From Podarcis raffonei (Eukaryota > Chordata > Lepidosauria > Squamata > Lacertidae), in the NCBI RefSeq assembly GCF_027172205.1, contig NC_070607.1:69688831-69752830 (forward strand): a stretch of 64,000 nt of DNA. The letters run 5' to 3'. The stretch's first letter is position 1, and each line of letters starts with the position of its first letter. The notes beneath the pieces are model-generated. The model was not told the origin of the DNA. It ran no database searches and worked only from the letters and a program-made list of their open reading frames with translations. The position numbers and the translations under genes were made by a program. Positions 1 through 10,697 of the stretch are shown one piece after another.

Positions 1-280
1 CATACTGCATGGTGCTCCAGTGAAGGGAAAAATGGGCTATTTTATGGGTGAAAGTAGGAAACTGTCATGGCAGCATAAGGCTAGGATGTAAAAAAAAGTC
101 TGGTATGGCTAATGTCACAAATGTACAGTGCATCCGGGTGAGAACTAGCCCCACTCTAGAATCCCAAAGCTTTCCCCTTCCCTAACAACATGCCGACTAT
201 GTTGTTACTGGGATTTCCCCCCAAATTTTACCATCTTCCTTCCATGGGTGTTGGATCATGAAATCTAGTTTTCAGCTTAC
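1..280 (-). other. GSS: Intron of GSS after the first coding exon
   Basis: This stretch follows the GSS donor on the minus strand and runs off the window. I see no second GSS exon or recognisable repeat in it. Confidence 0.7.
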
Positions 281-417
281 ATCAGATGCATTGGGGTCAT
301 CTTTGGTCCTCATGAGAACACCTTCAAGTAGTGCCGAATCCACTGCAATTGGTGCCACATACTGAATGAGCTGGACATTACACAAAATGTCTTTCCAAGG
401 GGCAGTCATTGTGAAGG
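281..417 (-). CDS. GSS: Glutathione synthetase, first coding exon
   Basis: This is the first coding exon of glutathione synthetase, the cytosolic ATP-grasp enzyme that joins gamma-glutamylcysteine and glycine to make glutathione. On the minus strand an acceptor (CTGCCTCAG) precedes eight untranslated bases. An ATG at 409 then opens 43 codons, and the exon ends at a GTAAGC donor (280-275). The peptide contains AVDSALLEGVLMRT, which lines up with AVDRALAEGVLLRT of human GSS as I remember it. The human first coding exon also has exactly 43 codons and ends in phase 0. The remaining exons must lie left of position 1 on the minus strand. The acceptor upstream of the ATG implies a noncoding first exon, probably in the CpG-rich block near 2.65-2.9 kb. 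Exon identity is strong; the rest of the gene is not visible. Confidence 0.93.
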
Positions 418-2400
418 CTGAGGCAGCAGAGAATAAATCTGAAAGCATTTAAAAATAATTACCATAAGGCAGGGGAACCCAAGATTTGAAGGTGGAAGAA
501 AAACACCGTTTTTATGGTAATGGAAAATTTATGGTAATGGAATCCTAGAGAAGCAGTACTGTCCAATGATTTTTCTGCCTGAAGTGGAGCCCCCATAAGG
601 GTGAAAACTTTTAAAGAAATCTTACTTTACCATTCAGACAGTGTTTTCTGCCTTCATCAACTATCTGCCCTTCACTGCCACCCTGAGCTCATTGGGAGGA
701 AGGGAGGGATATAAATTGAATTAATAAACAAATGGTGCTGGCTGCAGCAGGCTTCTTACCCTCAACCAGCCCTGGATACAAGCTAAATAAGCATCTAGAT
801 TTAATGAAGCACTATGTAGCCCTTTGTGCAAGTGTAACAACTTCTGCTTTCACAATGGGACTTTTTCCTCCCCCTCCCCTAAATCTGTTTTGAGGGCAGA
901 TCTGGAATGACAGGGAGTGGCACAATAAAGAAGTATCTCCATTTTTGTTGCATAAAATCAAGACAGAATAAATGTTTTCATGTTTTGTTTTATTTATTGC
1001 AAGCTGCCCAGATAACTTTGTATTATGGGGTAGCATGCAAATGCTGCATATAAACATATAAATTTTATTTTCCTTTGTTACAATGCGTATTTTTCTAATG
1101 AAATAATGGACAGGCTAGAAATTAAAATGGTGAAGGTATCATTTCCCCTGCACCCCCCAACCGCAGAATGTACATAAAGTGCAGCTTCACTCTCTGCTGT
1201 TCATTTGTGTGAACAAAGCTGCAAAACAAATGTCACACTGTCATCAATTTATCACACTGTCCTTTTGTAACAACTCCCTGACTGTGTCTGCATAACCTGA
1301 ATCCAGCAGTCAACACTGTGAGGATGAGCTCCCAGAATGCAATGTGGTATCTATGTTTGCACATATTAGACAGGTTAGTTAGTCATATTAGGATAAACTG
1401 CATTGATTGAAGTATTCATTCGTGTTAGAGGAATCTGTCAGTTTCTGAGTATTTTAAATATAGCTCCAAAGTGCATCTGGCAGTTGTACCTCTTGGGCAG
1501 GGCTGTGGTCCATTAGCAGTGAGGTATGATTTCAGGTACCAACAAGTAGAATAATTAATCCCTAAGGATATGGATCTCAACTCTTCATGTCAAAACAGAA
1601 CTCGCATGCTTTAAACTCTAAACAAACTCAGGCTTATGACAATAGCTTGTTCAAGAGAAAACCTGTACACAAAACCATACTGAAAAAGGTTGTTTAGCTG
1701 TAAGAGTCATAATGACTACAACATTTTTCAGCCTTTAAAGTAAGCAATTTAAAACTCTCCTAGATCGCATACACTTGTCACATGCACACCCACCCTTTCA
1801 CTTAAATTGCTCAGGGTGAACCACCAAGAGAGCAGCTCTTTAAGTACATGCACATTTAGGAACATTTTTTACACCACATGCCGGGAAAAACCTGGACGTC
1901 TACAGACATTCCATAATGCATACTCCTTGTGTGTCACAAAGGTAGTGCAAAGAAAGAATGATAACAAAACCGCAGTGAAATTCAACGCGACCAGATAAAA
2001 TTCGAACTTTCTTTAAAATATTATTTCTGGATTATTTTAATCAATGCACCAAATCACTGAGGCAGTGGGAGACTTAAAGGAAGTGGGGGGGGGAGTCTCC
2101 CACGGCAAACACAAGGAAGCAAATGCTGAGTCATTCACAAGCCAACTCCAGCACGTTAGTTTACAAATGACTGTGCAGTTGGAGAAAATCTCTGTGTATG
2201 CATGTAAATAGCCTTCATATTTCAGACTAGATGCCCCAGTGATACAAAATGCTCTCTCCCCCCCCCCCACTCTTCCTTCATAAAACAGCCTGACAGCTTG
2301 TTCTCGCCTCCCTTTCTATGGGGCGCATGTGGCCTATGTTTGCCTCTGAATACTGACCTTTGCCTCCTGGGCATTGTACATCGTTAGCCCCAGGCCACTT
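418..2400 (-). other. GSS: Probable 5' intron of GSS
   Basis: This is AT-rich DNA between the GSS first coding exon and the CpG-rich block. At about 680-730 there is a reptile LINE 3'-end signature (GGAGGGATATAAATTGAATT type). An NF-E2/ARE motif lies at 2124-2134. G and C homopolymers occur near 2080 and 2260. Short open frames here have no recognisable protein similarity. Confidence 0.6.
2124..2134 (+). promoter_or_regulatory. NF-E2 / antioxidant-response-type motif
   Basis: The 11 bases TGCTGAGTCAT match the NF-E2/MARE-type consensus bound by NRF2-small MAF dimers. The site lies in the probable GSS 5' intron, about 0.5 kb from the presumed start region. GSS is a known NRF2-responsive gene, so the placement makes sense. 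Function is inferred from the motif alone. Confidence 0.4.
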
Positions 2401-3480
2401 CCGCCACTCCTAGTCCCTCAAGTAAGGATTAGCCCCCAAACATTTCCCCCTCCATAGTTAATTAAACGGGAATAAAACTATTCTGCCTTTAATCCCCACC
2501 CCAACAACAACCACAACTTCTCGTCGTTCGGGGAGACAGCGGGTGGGTTGGCACCACTTCGTCCTCGGCGCTCCCGCTTCCCGGTTCCAACGCGGCAGGA
2601 CAGAGGCGAGCGAGTACGAGGACCCCCATCGCCCCCTCAAGCAGCTCACCCCTCCCGCTCCCTCGCCCCGACCACACCCGCCTCCTCACATTCAAACTGC
2701 CTATGCAACCGTTGGAGGTAGCACGATGACGGAGACCCTCCCCCCTCCCTCTATTTTTAAATCCGGGTACCTGGAGTCAGTCACTCGAGTGAAAGTCCCC
2801 AACCGAGAGCGCTCTACTCTTCAGGCGCTAAGAATCGGATGGCCCTCTCACAGATTGGCTACCCCGCCAGCCTATCGAGAAGCCGACGCGCCCTTTCCTG
2901 CTGATTGGCAGGAGCCTCACCCAATCGCGTTGGAAAACTGCAAGGAGGGGAGGTTAAGGGGAAACGGAAGGCGGAGCCAATGCAAATAAAAAAAGGCGGG
3001 TTGTGCTATTCTACCCCGCCCCAGGTTGCGCAAGGTTCGTCGGTCAGGAGTTTCCCGGGCGCCATTTTTGAATGTAGTCGACTCAGTTGGTGTCAGGATG
3101 GGGACGGAGTGGCGGTTGTCCCTGGAATATGGGTGTCACGGGGCGGGTGGAGGAGCGGCGGGCCGTTCCCCCAACACGGAGAGGGCCAGAGCTAAGCCTC
3201 TGGCTGTTGCTGGAGCCGCGGTTTGTTGCCTAGAAAGGAAACCGCGATAAAATATTGGGCCTGGTTATAGGAGAGGGCCGTGAGACACGGGCGCCTCGTC
3301 ACAGAGGTATGCGGGTGCCAGTCGCCATTGTCTTGAGGGGCGCTGGCGTCATGCGTGTCTCCCCGAGAGTCAAGGGAAGGCCCGCAGCAGGGGCTGAGGG
3401 ACGAACTGGTTAGAGCCACCTGCGGGTGAGAGACGGGACGGGAAGCCAACGCGGGTTGGCTGCGAACCTTTTTCCTCTGG
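2400..3480. promoter_or_regulatory. CpG-rich block, probable bidirectional promoter of GSS and the next gene
   Basis: This GC- and CpG-rich block stands out sharply from AT-rich flanks. It lies between the minus-strand GSS first coding exon and the plus-strand unrecognised gene. It holds four CCAAT boxes (ATTGG at 2854-2858 and 2904-2908; CCAAT at 2921-2925 and 2977-2981), an octamer-like ATGCAAAT at 2979-2986, an ETS-like CGGAAG near 2964, and a YY1-like GCGCCATTTTTG near 3059. On the minus strand a possible donor for a noncoding GSS exon follows position 2650 (GTGAGC, 2649-2644). On the plus strand possible donors for a first noncoding exon are after 3306 (GTATGC) and near 3425 (GTGAGA). 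Transcription start sites cannot be fixed from sequence. Confidence 0.7.
2854..2981. promoter_or_regulatory. Cluster of four CCAAT (NF-Y) boxes
   Basis: Two inverted CCAAT boxes (2854-2858 and 2904-2908, 50 bases apart) and two direct ones (2921-2925 and 2977-2981) lie within 130 bases of the CpG-rich block. Clustered CCAAT boxes are typical of TATA-less, often two-way, NF-Y promoters. Confidence 0.55.
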
Positions 3481-3487
3481 GTTTAGG

Positions 3488-3578
3488 TAGGGTTGCCATA
3501 CGTCAACAATTTCGCCAAAAAGAAAAGCTCAACAACTTTTGTGTCCGGATTTTCACATTTTGAAATATGTCAACTCTA
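3488..3578. mobile_element. Short hAT-like element, degraded
   Basis: The left end TAGGGTTGCCATA and the right end (reverse complement TAGAGTTGACATA) form imperfect inverted ends. The inner right part resembles the left end of the better preserved element at 49128-49318, sharing a TTTCAAAA-type and GTGAAAATC-type stretch. No clean 8-base target duplication is left, so this is an older or eroded copy. Confidence 0.45.
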
Positions 3579-4659
3579 GGTGAACTGGAAATAGCAGGAT
3601 CAAAAGCCTATCAGGAAGGGTGCGGTCTCAGAAAGTATCTGCCTTCTATGAAGGTAGTCCAAGTTCTTGGCGTGAAAGCCTTGTTGCTTCATTTCCTTCC
3701 CCACTCTTCTGATAGCCATTGATCTTGACTTCCAAAAGTCTGTCCTGGCCCATGGATGCTTTGAATTATCTCCCAGTGCACCTGCACAATGCTATCCTAT
3801 GTCCTTCAAATGAAAATCCCTCCTCCAACCCCGCCTTTGCTTTACTTGGCACACTGATTCTCATGCCCTAATGTGCAATGAAGTGCATGCAATTGAAACT
3901 TCTGCATATTGCTTCTCTTGTTTGTTTAAAACGTTTTTATTTCTTTAGCCAAAAAAGGCTCTTATAGTGAAGTACAAAAGATTGCTAACACTCCCTGCCC
4001 TCGGGTTTACAATCTGCCTCCTTTATTTGTTGTTTCCCTGTGTTGAATATTAGACTATGTTCCTCGGGGAGGTAACCTGTCTTCTTGTACTATATTTGCC
4101 ATGCTATGTAAAGTGTGCTGGGAATGATAATGCTGGGAAAGATAATTAGATAGGTTTGTTCTTAAATATAAACAGCAGATGCAAGGCCCCTTAGAGAAGC
4201 AAGGGCCTGTTCTGTTTATCTCAGTGGAGCTGACACACCTGAAAAGTGAGATCAGCAGCACACTGCATAGTCTGCTTTGACTGGACCTAACCTTTACCTT
4301 TTTTTACCTTTACCTGCACCACCTTGTAAGCATGTTTACGTTTGCTGTCACACACTCTGGAAGTATGTAACCAGGCTCTTTAGCCATTTGGTTTACAATG
4401 CAACATTTTAAATGACATTTTTAAATAAACCTTTTAGGTGGTTGTATGGTGGTCCAAAAGGATAAAATATTTAAAATGATAAAATTATTTTGGATCAATT
4501 CAAGGTGGTGTAGATGTTCTGTTAAAATATTGTGTATCATCCTAAGAAGGTCCAATAAAATCTACATTAATTTTTTTTTAAGAGGAGTATATTCTGGAAC
4601 ATATATTTCAAATTTTGTTTTGGTTTATAATGACTAGTCATGCTATATTTACATTTTAG

Positions 4660-4758
4660 GTGATATGTCCAACAAGAACTCAGCGGGGTCTGACACAGAA
4701 AGTGAACATAATTTTTATTCTGACTGTTGGGAAGAAAGTCTTATACATATCAACAAAG
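4660..4758 (+). CDS. Unrecognised gene, first coding exon
   Basis: The acceptor ACATTTTAG is followed by GTGAT and then ATG at 4665. The exon has 31 codons plus one base and ends at a GTAAAC donor. The peptide starts MSNKNSAGSDTESE and is acidic and Ser-rich. Its phase joins cleanly to the giant exon at 4963, where G plus AC makes Asp. The joined stretch reads on as DSLDSDSESD, a second acidic Ser cluster with casein-kinase-2-like sites. The matching style on both sides of the junction supports the splice. A noncoding exon must lie upstream, probably in the CpG-rich block. Confidence 0.8.
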
Positions 4759-4962
4759 GTAAACTGAAGACCAAACAAAGGAGTACCTTTATTCTAAATT
4801 ATTAACTCTATTAATAGATAATTTCTATACTAGTCAATTTATTGCTGGCATTATAATGATAGATTCTGTTAACTGCTTTTGAAAAAGATTACTTTGGTGT
4901 GTTTTTTGTAATGTTCAGAAATAATGTTTTTGAGTTGATAGGTTTTCTTTTTTTCCCCCCAG

Positions 4963-7748
4963 ACTCACTTGACTCTGACAGTGAAAGTGATCTCTATCTT
5001 CATTCAAATAGTCAGTGCAGTTTGTTTGAAAAAGAAGGAAAAAACAAACTGAAAAAAACTTTATTGGTCTCAGAAAAGAGCTTTAGAAAATACTGCAAAA
5101 ACTGCCCCTTTCTACAACATTTAGAGAACACTACACAGTTTCAAGTGGAATTATCTCCAGAATCTATATTGCAATTAAACTTTAAGGACTGTCAGACAAA
5201 TGGTCAGTCGTCAAAAGCTTATTCACCCAAAATATTTCCAGATCTTGACAGGTCTTATAGAGACCATTTGTGCTTAAATTGTAGAATCCCTTATGTGACG
5301 GTTACTAAGAATTCAGAAAAAGAACAAACCTTTTATACAATTAAGGAAGCTTATGCATTTGATAAGCTACATCAGAATCATCCATCAACTGATTATTATC
5401 CCACTTCAAAGCAGAACAAAGCTGTGCAAGTTTCCTTTCCTTGCAAAGAAACGGAAGCTGAGGAAAATGCTGTCTGTGAATTTTTCAAACAATCAGCAAT
5501 ACATTCTGAAGTAGAAGAGACACCAAACAGGAAAGCTATAATATTTCACAGTACTGAAAGTATTTTCAGTAAAAAGACAAATTCTAATGAACTGGTTGAA
5601 GACAATTCTGATTACTCTTCAGAAAAGCCTTATAAAACTCACAGTCCCCAGACACCTGAGCAAATCTATTTGCACCCCAGTTCTGGAGAACTTGCTATTT
5701 CTTTGGTATTAGAAGCAGCATATAGAGATCCATCTGGTTCATCACAAGGAGTTGGTAATTCTTCAAATGTTAGGGTGGGAACAGAAGATTCACAGAGGCA
5801 TGCTTTAGCTTTTAAATTTAAAGGCCCGGAATATAACCAGTTGTTTAAGAAGTTGCGTATTTCTATTGTTCCAAGTTCTGTACACTCAGATACAGAGAAG
5901 GAAAAACATAATGCACCTTTTATAAAGCTGGTAGGGCTTTCACAAATTTTGGTTGATGAGTCCAGACCGTCTCTTGCCTCCTATGCTGAATCATCTGAAG
6001 CTAGTCAGCCTCTGGCAACTCATCCAGAGCCATCTGAATCCCGAAGCTTCAACAGTGATTCTGACCAAGTGCTATCTTCACTGGAACTTTGGTCTTCCAG
6101 TGGGTTCTTTCCATCACTGAAACATTCACACACAACTCAGTCTTCTCACTACTTTGTCCAATCATTGCCATGTTACAAGGTTACCCCTGTTCATAGGACT
6201 TCTGAAGTTCAGAAAGTTCAACTGAAGGCCTCCAGGCCTGTGAAATCTGTTGTGTTTACCAAAAGCACAAAAGTACAGAAGGACAGGAAATTGAGAGCCA
6301 AACCTCATACTTCCAAATTTCAGTGGTCCAAGGCTTTGGATACTGAACCTATAAACCAAAATCCTCAAGCAGCAGAAATAAACAAACCATATTTTGTACC
6401 CTTAACACAGACTACTAAATGTACCTGCAGCCCATTGCTTGATTTAACTGTTGATCTGCATTCTGAAGGAAAGTATTCTGAAACGCTCCGAAGTGTTCAC
6501 AGAAAATATTGCAAAAGAACTGGAGGTGGCAAAGTAACTCCTAGATTTTCCTCCTGTTGCCTGCGAAATCTAAATCTTAGAAGCCATTTTGAGAATCTCC
6601 AATATATTTCTCCAGGAAGAAAGAAAAGCAATTCAAAGATGCGAAACATACTGAACTATTGTTTAGGTTGGACTGGAGGACAGAAGCCATGTGAAAACTG
6701 TAAAGGGGGTGTTTCTCCCACTCTGGATAGTTCAAATATAAAGAGGAATGAGATATGCACTCCACATCCCCCAACTGATGGAAATTCCATTGCCTCACTT
6801 CTTCCAGGTTCAAGGAATAGTCCAGGTCCACTTCCTACTGCACTGTCTCTTTCAAATGAGTGGAGGCATTCATCTGCACCCTGTATGCAAACTGAAAGAG
6901 GCACTTGGAGTCCTGCACTATCCTATTCTGATGCTAAATGTAGCAATTCTCATTCTCCTTGTGCAAATATTAAAGTAGTGCAGCTACCCAGGGAAATGAA
7001 TATGCTTAAAAATATAGGTATGGAAAAAATGGATTTTGGAGCTGTCCAGATGGCTGGTGGAGGCTTAGCCCCCAGGAAGCATTCAATCTGCCCATGTGGA
7101 ACTATGTCTCAATGTGGCTTGTTCCCCAATGGAGATATTTCAGAGTTGGTTAAGGAAAAAGCTAGAGGAAGCCCCAATATTAACCCGAGAGCCAATATGA
7201 CTGAATTCAGCAGGGAGAATTCCCATGCAGGAACCTTCAACACACAGGAAGACTGCTGTGCTAGTTGTCGTCATTTCTCTCCAATGTGTTATTTTCATGA
7301 TCCACAAGAAGTGGCAAGAAATCATTTTACTAAAGTACAGTCCTTCTTTGAGAATGGATGTCCTAGGAACTTGAGAGAAAATGTTGTAGAGAGAAACAAG
7401 GCACAGAAAAGAGGTGAAAGAAAAAATGTAAGCTTCCATATAGGACCGAGTTATTCACAAGTGACAGGTACACACAATGCATCACTTTCTAATTATGGCT
7501 GTCAGGCACCTGTTTATCACTCTGAATGCTCAGGCTGTTCATGCTGCCAGAATACTGTTAAAGAACATCTTGACTTAAAACATCAAGTGCTAAAGAACTG
7601 CTTAAACAGAGAGAGTGTTTTTCTAGTGGACCCTGGAAAAGGGACTAGAAGCCAGTGCAAATGTTCCCAAGAAACCCCGCTTTTCTGTGTTGACCAAACT
7701 GATATGTATAAGAGAAACAGGTGTGATTTCCATGAGAACAGAATCTAA
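4963..7748 (+). CDS. Unrecognised gene, giant terminal coding exon (predicted protein of 959 residues with exon 4660-4758)
   Basis: I do not recognise this protein. The acceptor (poly-pyrimidine, CCCCCCAG) opens 927 codons to a TAA at 7746-7748, with no stop in fairly AT-rich DNA; this is strong evidence of coding function. With the first exon the protein has about 959 residues. No signal peptide, membrane segment, coiled coil or known catalytic domain stands out. The N-terminus is acidic and Ser-rich. The middle is polar and Ser/Thr/Lys-rich. The C-terminal 350 residues carry spaced cysteine groups: CENC near 608, CPCG near 739, CCASC near 794, CSGCSCC near 888 and CKC near 929. Two short matches to the PP1-docking RVxF pattern occur (KSVVF at 459-463; KNVSF at 852-856, after a basic stretch). 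A soluble, mostly disordered, possibly nuclear or germline protein is a guess. It lies head to head with GSS and upstream of MYH7B on the same strand. Confidence 0.85.
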
Positions 7749-8189
7749 CCTTACTCAGGTTTGTACTCGTTTATATAATTTTTTATATATGTGTTGCTAT
7801 CAAGTTGGAAGGATATAGACGTACTTTACTTTTCTGATCTGCAATTATTTCCCCCCCCCAATGCCACTGAGAAAGTGGGTGCAAATGATGCTCACAAAAT
7901 TGCATGTTTATCTGTAGAAGAAAAGTGTTTTGTTTAGCAAACTAAATAGTGAGGAGAACATTTCCATCCCAGATTTCTCTCTGACATGCTAGTTTTCTAT
8001 GGACTGGGATTTTTTTTTCTTATGGAAAAACATTAAATCTTGTGAACCCCCACCTGTAGCCCTAACACAGATGTACCACTTCAGTGAAAATTAGATCAAA
8101 GACTTTATGACTGTAACGAAGTTCATATGCATTTCTTATTGAACTAATAACTCTGCAAATTGTATTTTCTTATTTGAACTTTTCTACTA

Positions 8190-8500
8190 CTCTGGGGTTG
8201 CGGCGCTCATCTCGCTCTATAGGCCAAGGGAGCTGGCGTTTATCTGCAGACAGCTTCTGGGTCATGTGGCCAGCATGACTAAGCCGCTTCTGGTGAACCA
8301 GAGCAGTGCACGGAAACGCCGTTTACCTTCCTGCTGGAGCAGTACCTATTTATCTACTTGCACTGCGTCTTTCAAACTGCTACGTTGGCAGGAGCTGGGA
8401 CCAAACAACAGGAGCTCACCCCGTCGCGGGGAATCGAACTGCCGACCTGATCAGCAAGCCCTAGGCTCTGTGGTTTAGAGCACAGCGCCACCCGCGTCCC
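8190..8500 (-). mobile_element. Sauria-type SINE, tail-truncated
   Basis: Read on the minus strand from 8500, this copy starts GGGACGCGGGTGGCGCTGTG and has a tRNA-like head with a B box (GGTTCGA type, here GTTCGATTCC). It then has the usual central body and ends at CAACCCCAGAG. The BovB-like tail with ACCTTT repeats seen in other copies is missing. It lies in the probable 3' UTR of the unrecognised gene. Confidence 0.85.
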
Positions 8501-8739
8501 TAGGCAGTGACAAACAGGACAGTTACCTGTCTGAAGGTAGCAGATATTTTTGTTCATCTCTCACTTGTGCTGTTTATTTTTATTAGGGATCTTCACATAT
8601 TAACCAAGGATGGAAAAGGCTTGATGGAATCCACAAACGCTGTAAAAAAAGAAGTTGGTACAGTTGTTTTCAATGACAAGTCAGTGGTTTAAAAAATGAA
8701 ATGTTGACTTTTGTTGGTATGTGCTTTGTAGTGAATATC

Positions 8740-8745
8740 AATAAA
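8740..8745 (+). terminator. Candidate polyadenylation signal of the unrecognised gene
   Basis: AATAAA on the coding strand about 1 kb after the stop codon, with GGGTTGTAG some 30 bases downstream. Confidence 0.45.
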
Positions 8746-9177
8746 TGAAGACCCACAAAGGACAATCACAATGGGTTGTAGCCAAATAGTGACACATGCA
8801 GCTCACGTTGCTACTGCATCGCAGTTTCCCCACCAAGCAAAGAAGGATATACGTGGAGAATAAGAGTGCTTCAAAATTGTTGCTGTTTTGGATCGTGGTT
8901 CAGTCCCATAATGGGAAATTCAGGTTACACAACTGAAATTTATTTGGCATTCTAGCATAGCAATCTTGCTTTCTCCCAGAACTGGACTTTTTGCCATAAT
9001 CAAAGTGACTGAAAAATGCACTGGAAAGTGTGGATAATGCTTGAAACAACACAGTCTGTTATCGCCACACAGATCAGAATGAATGCTCAATAAATAATGT
9101 CTAACATCCCTGCAAACTTTATGCAAACAAATGATAAAACCTCAATGAACAAGTTGCCTGGAAGGAACTTTAAATTT

Positions 9178-9255
9178 CAATCCTACGCCTGCTTATGGAG
9201 GAGTAAGCTCTATTGAAATCAATAGGACTTGTTTTAACAAAGATGTGTAACACTG
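9178..9255. repeat. Short interspersed repeat (AATCCTACGC...GAAATCAATAGG type)
   Basis: This resembles a common squamate repeat whose copies carry AAGTCC/CATTGAAATCAATGG-like self-complementary stretches. Related pieces occur near 18885-18985, 25190-25280 and 48960-49070. The family is not named here. Confidence 0.4.
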
Positions 9256-10675
9256 CACTGTTAGCATCATAATAATGCATATTGTTTATGGTAAATTGCA
9301 GAAGTATATATGATACTAGTCTAATACAGCAAAAGCAATGAAGTGTTGTGTGATATCTTGAAGACTAGCAGATTTATGGCATACACATTAGGCAGGGATA
9401 GCCCCCCTGACCGTGGCTGGAACTGATGAGAGCTTGGAGTGCAACATTATATTTGGCTGCTCCTAGATTAGAGCCTACAAGATCATATTTTCTTTAGTTC
9501 TGTCCCAGATAGTTCTGTGGACTTAACTCTCCTTGAAAGCATGTTCTCCCTAAACATGAGTATTGGATGAAAAGCTTGCTTTTTACCTCTGACCTGCCAG
9601 TGAAATGCTGTCAAGCAGCAGTTTGGCAGTCAGTGTTTCCTTCTGTTTTCTCCAGTGCTCCCTGCCAGTCTGCATGTAAGATTCATGTGACTATTTTCAC
9701 TAGTTATGAATGCCCAGTTCATGAATCCTGAGTCTCATGATCAATTTTTGTATCATCAAGTAGATGTGCAAGTAGATTTTTCTGCATTACCTTGTAGCAT
9801 CCACATGATGGCAGTATATGAAGGCAAGACCCCTATCTTTTCAGGATTATTCTTCAGTATTTACAATATTATTTGAAACTTTCTCTTTTTCTTGTTTCAG
9901 TCGCTAAACTTTATAATCTGCACACTGTTCCTGTAAGATAGCTTTACTCAATTAGCTTTGCAGGAGACCTGAGCTTAATAGCAGAGATTTTGTGGCATTA
10001 CCAGTCTATGCAGATCGATGTAGCTAGTAAATTCATATGGTCATGAATGATATAAACTGCAGCTGATGTGCATGCTTATGCATTAGCTTTTCCGGGTCTA
10101 GGATTCATTATGGTTGAAATTCAATTTTTGTAACTAGCTGTGACTAATCAATTGATTCAAATCACTTCACTATGATCCTATTTAGGTTTACAGAGTGATA
10201 AAAGTGGATGTTATGGACTGATGGTTTCAGCTGTTCCATTGAATTTATACTCTTTTGCTGAGTTTCTGTTTAAATCACTAGTTACTTAAAGGAATGTGAA
10301 GCTATGGATGGAGAGATCAGTCTAGCTCTTATTTATGTCGTTTTCACAGGTGATCATTCATTATTTGTCCGCGCTCATCTGTATTTTTTAAAAAATGCGA
10401 TGAAAATTTGTATTTAAATATCTATTTTCTCATATTACACATTTCTAAATGTATTTTATCTTAAAATAGGCATTTTCATACAAATTTTGGTGTGCCTTTT
10501 GAGTCGAGATCTGTATTTCTACATTCAGAGAAGTGTGAAATGTCATAGTGAATGTGCATTCCACATGCTCATAGTGTATGTCATTTAGTTTGGATAAATA
10601 TTATTATAATTTACAGCACTCTTCTGTTGTCATCATTATTAACATGGTCTCTTTGTTATGGTAGATTGGCCACAT

Positions 10676-10697
10676 TGCCCCCCCCCCAAAAAAAAAG
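10676..10697. repeat. Homopolymer pair: C run followed by A run
   Basis: A run of about ten C bases is followed by a run of about nine A bases after TTG. It is a simple low-complexity tract. Confidence 0.6.

Larger units (their letters stand above)
7749..8765 (+). other. Probable 3' untranslated region of the unrecognised gene
   Basis: After the stop codon there is AT-rich DNA with no further open frame of note. A Sauria-type SINE is inserted antisense at 8190-8500. The first good polyadenylation signal is AATAAA at 8740-8745, followed by a GT-rich patch. An end near 8765 is inferred. Confidence 0.5.

Noticed and set aside
2543-2989. A 148-codon open frame on the plus strand in the CpG-rich block.
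   Set aside because: It is Pro/Arg-rich as expected from GC-rich promoter DNA, overlaps the CCAAT cluster, and matches nothing I know.
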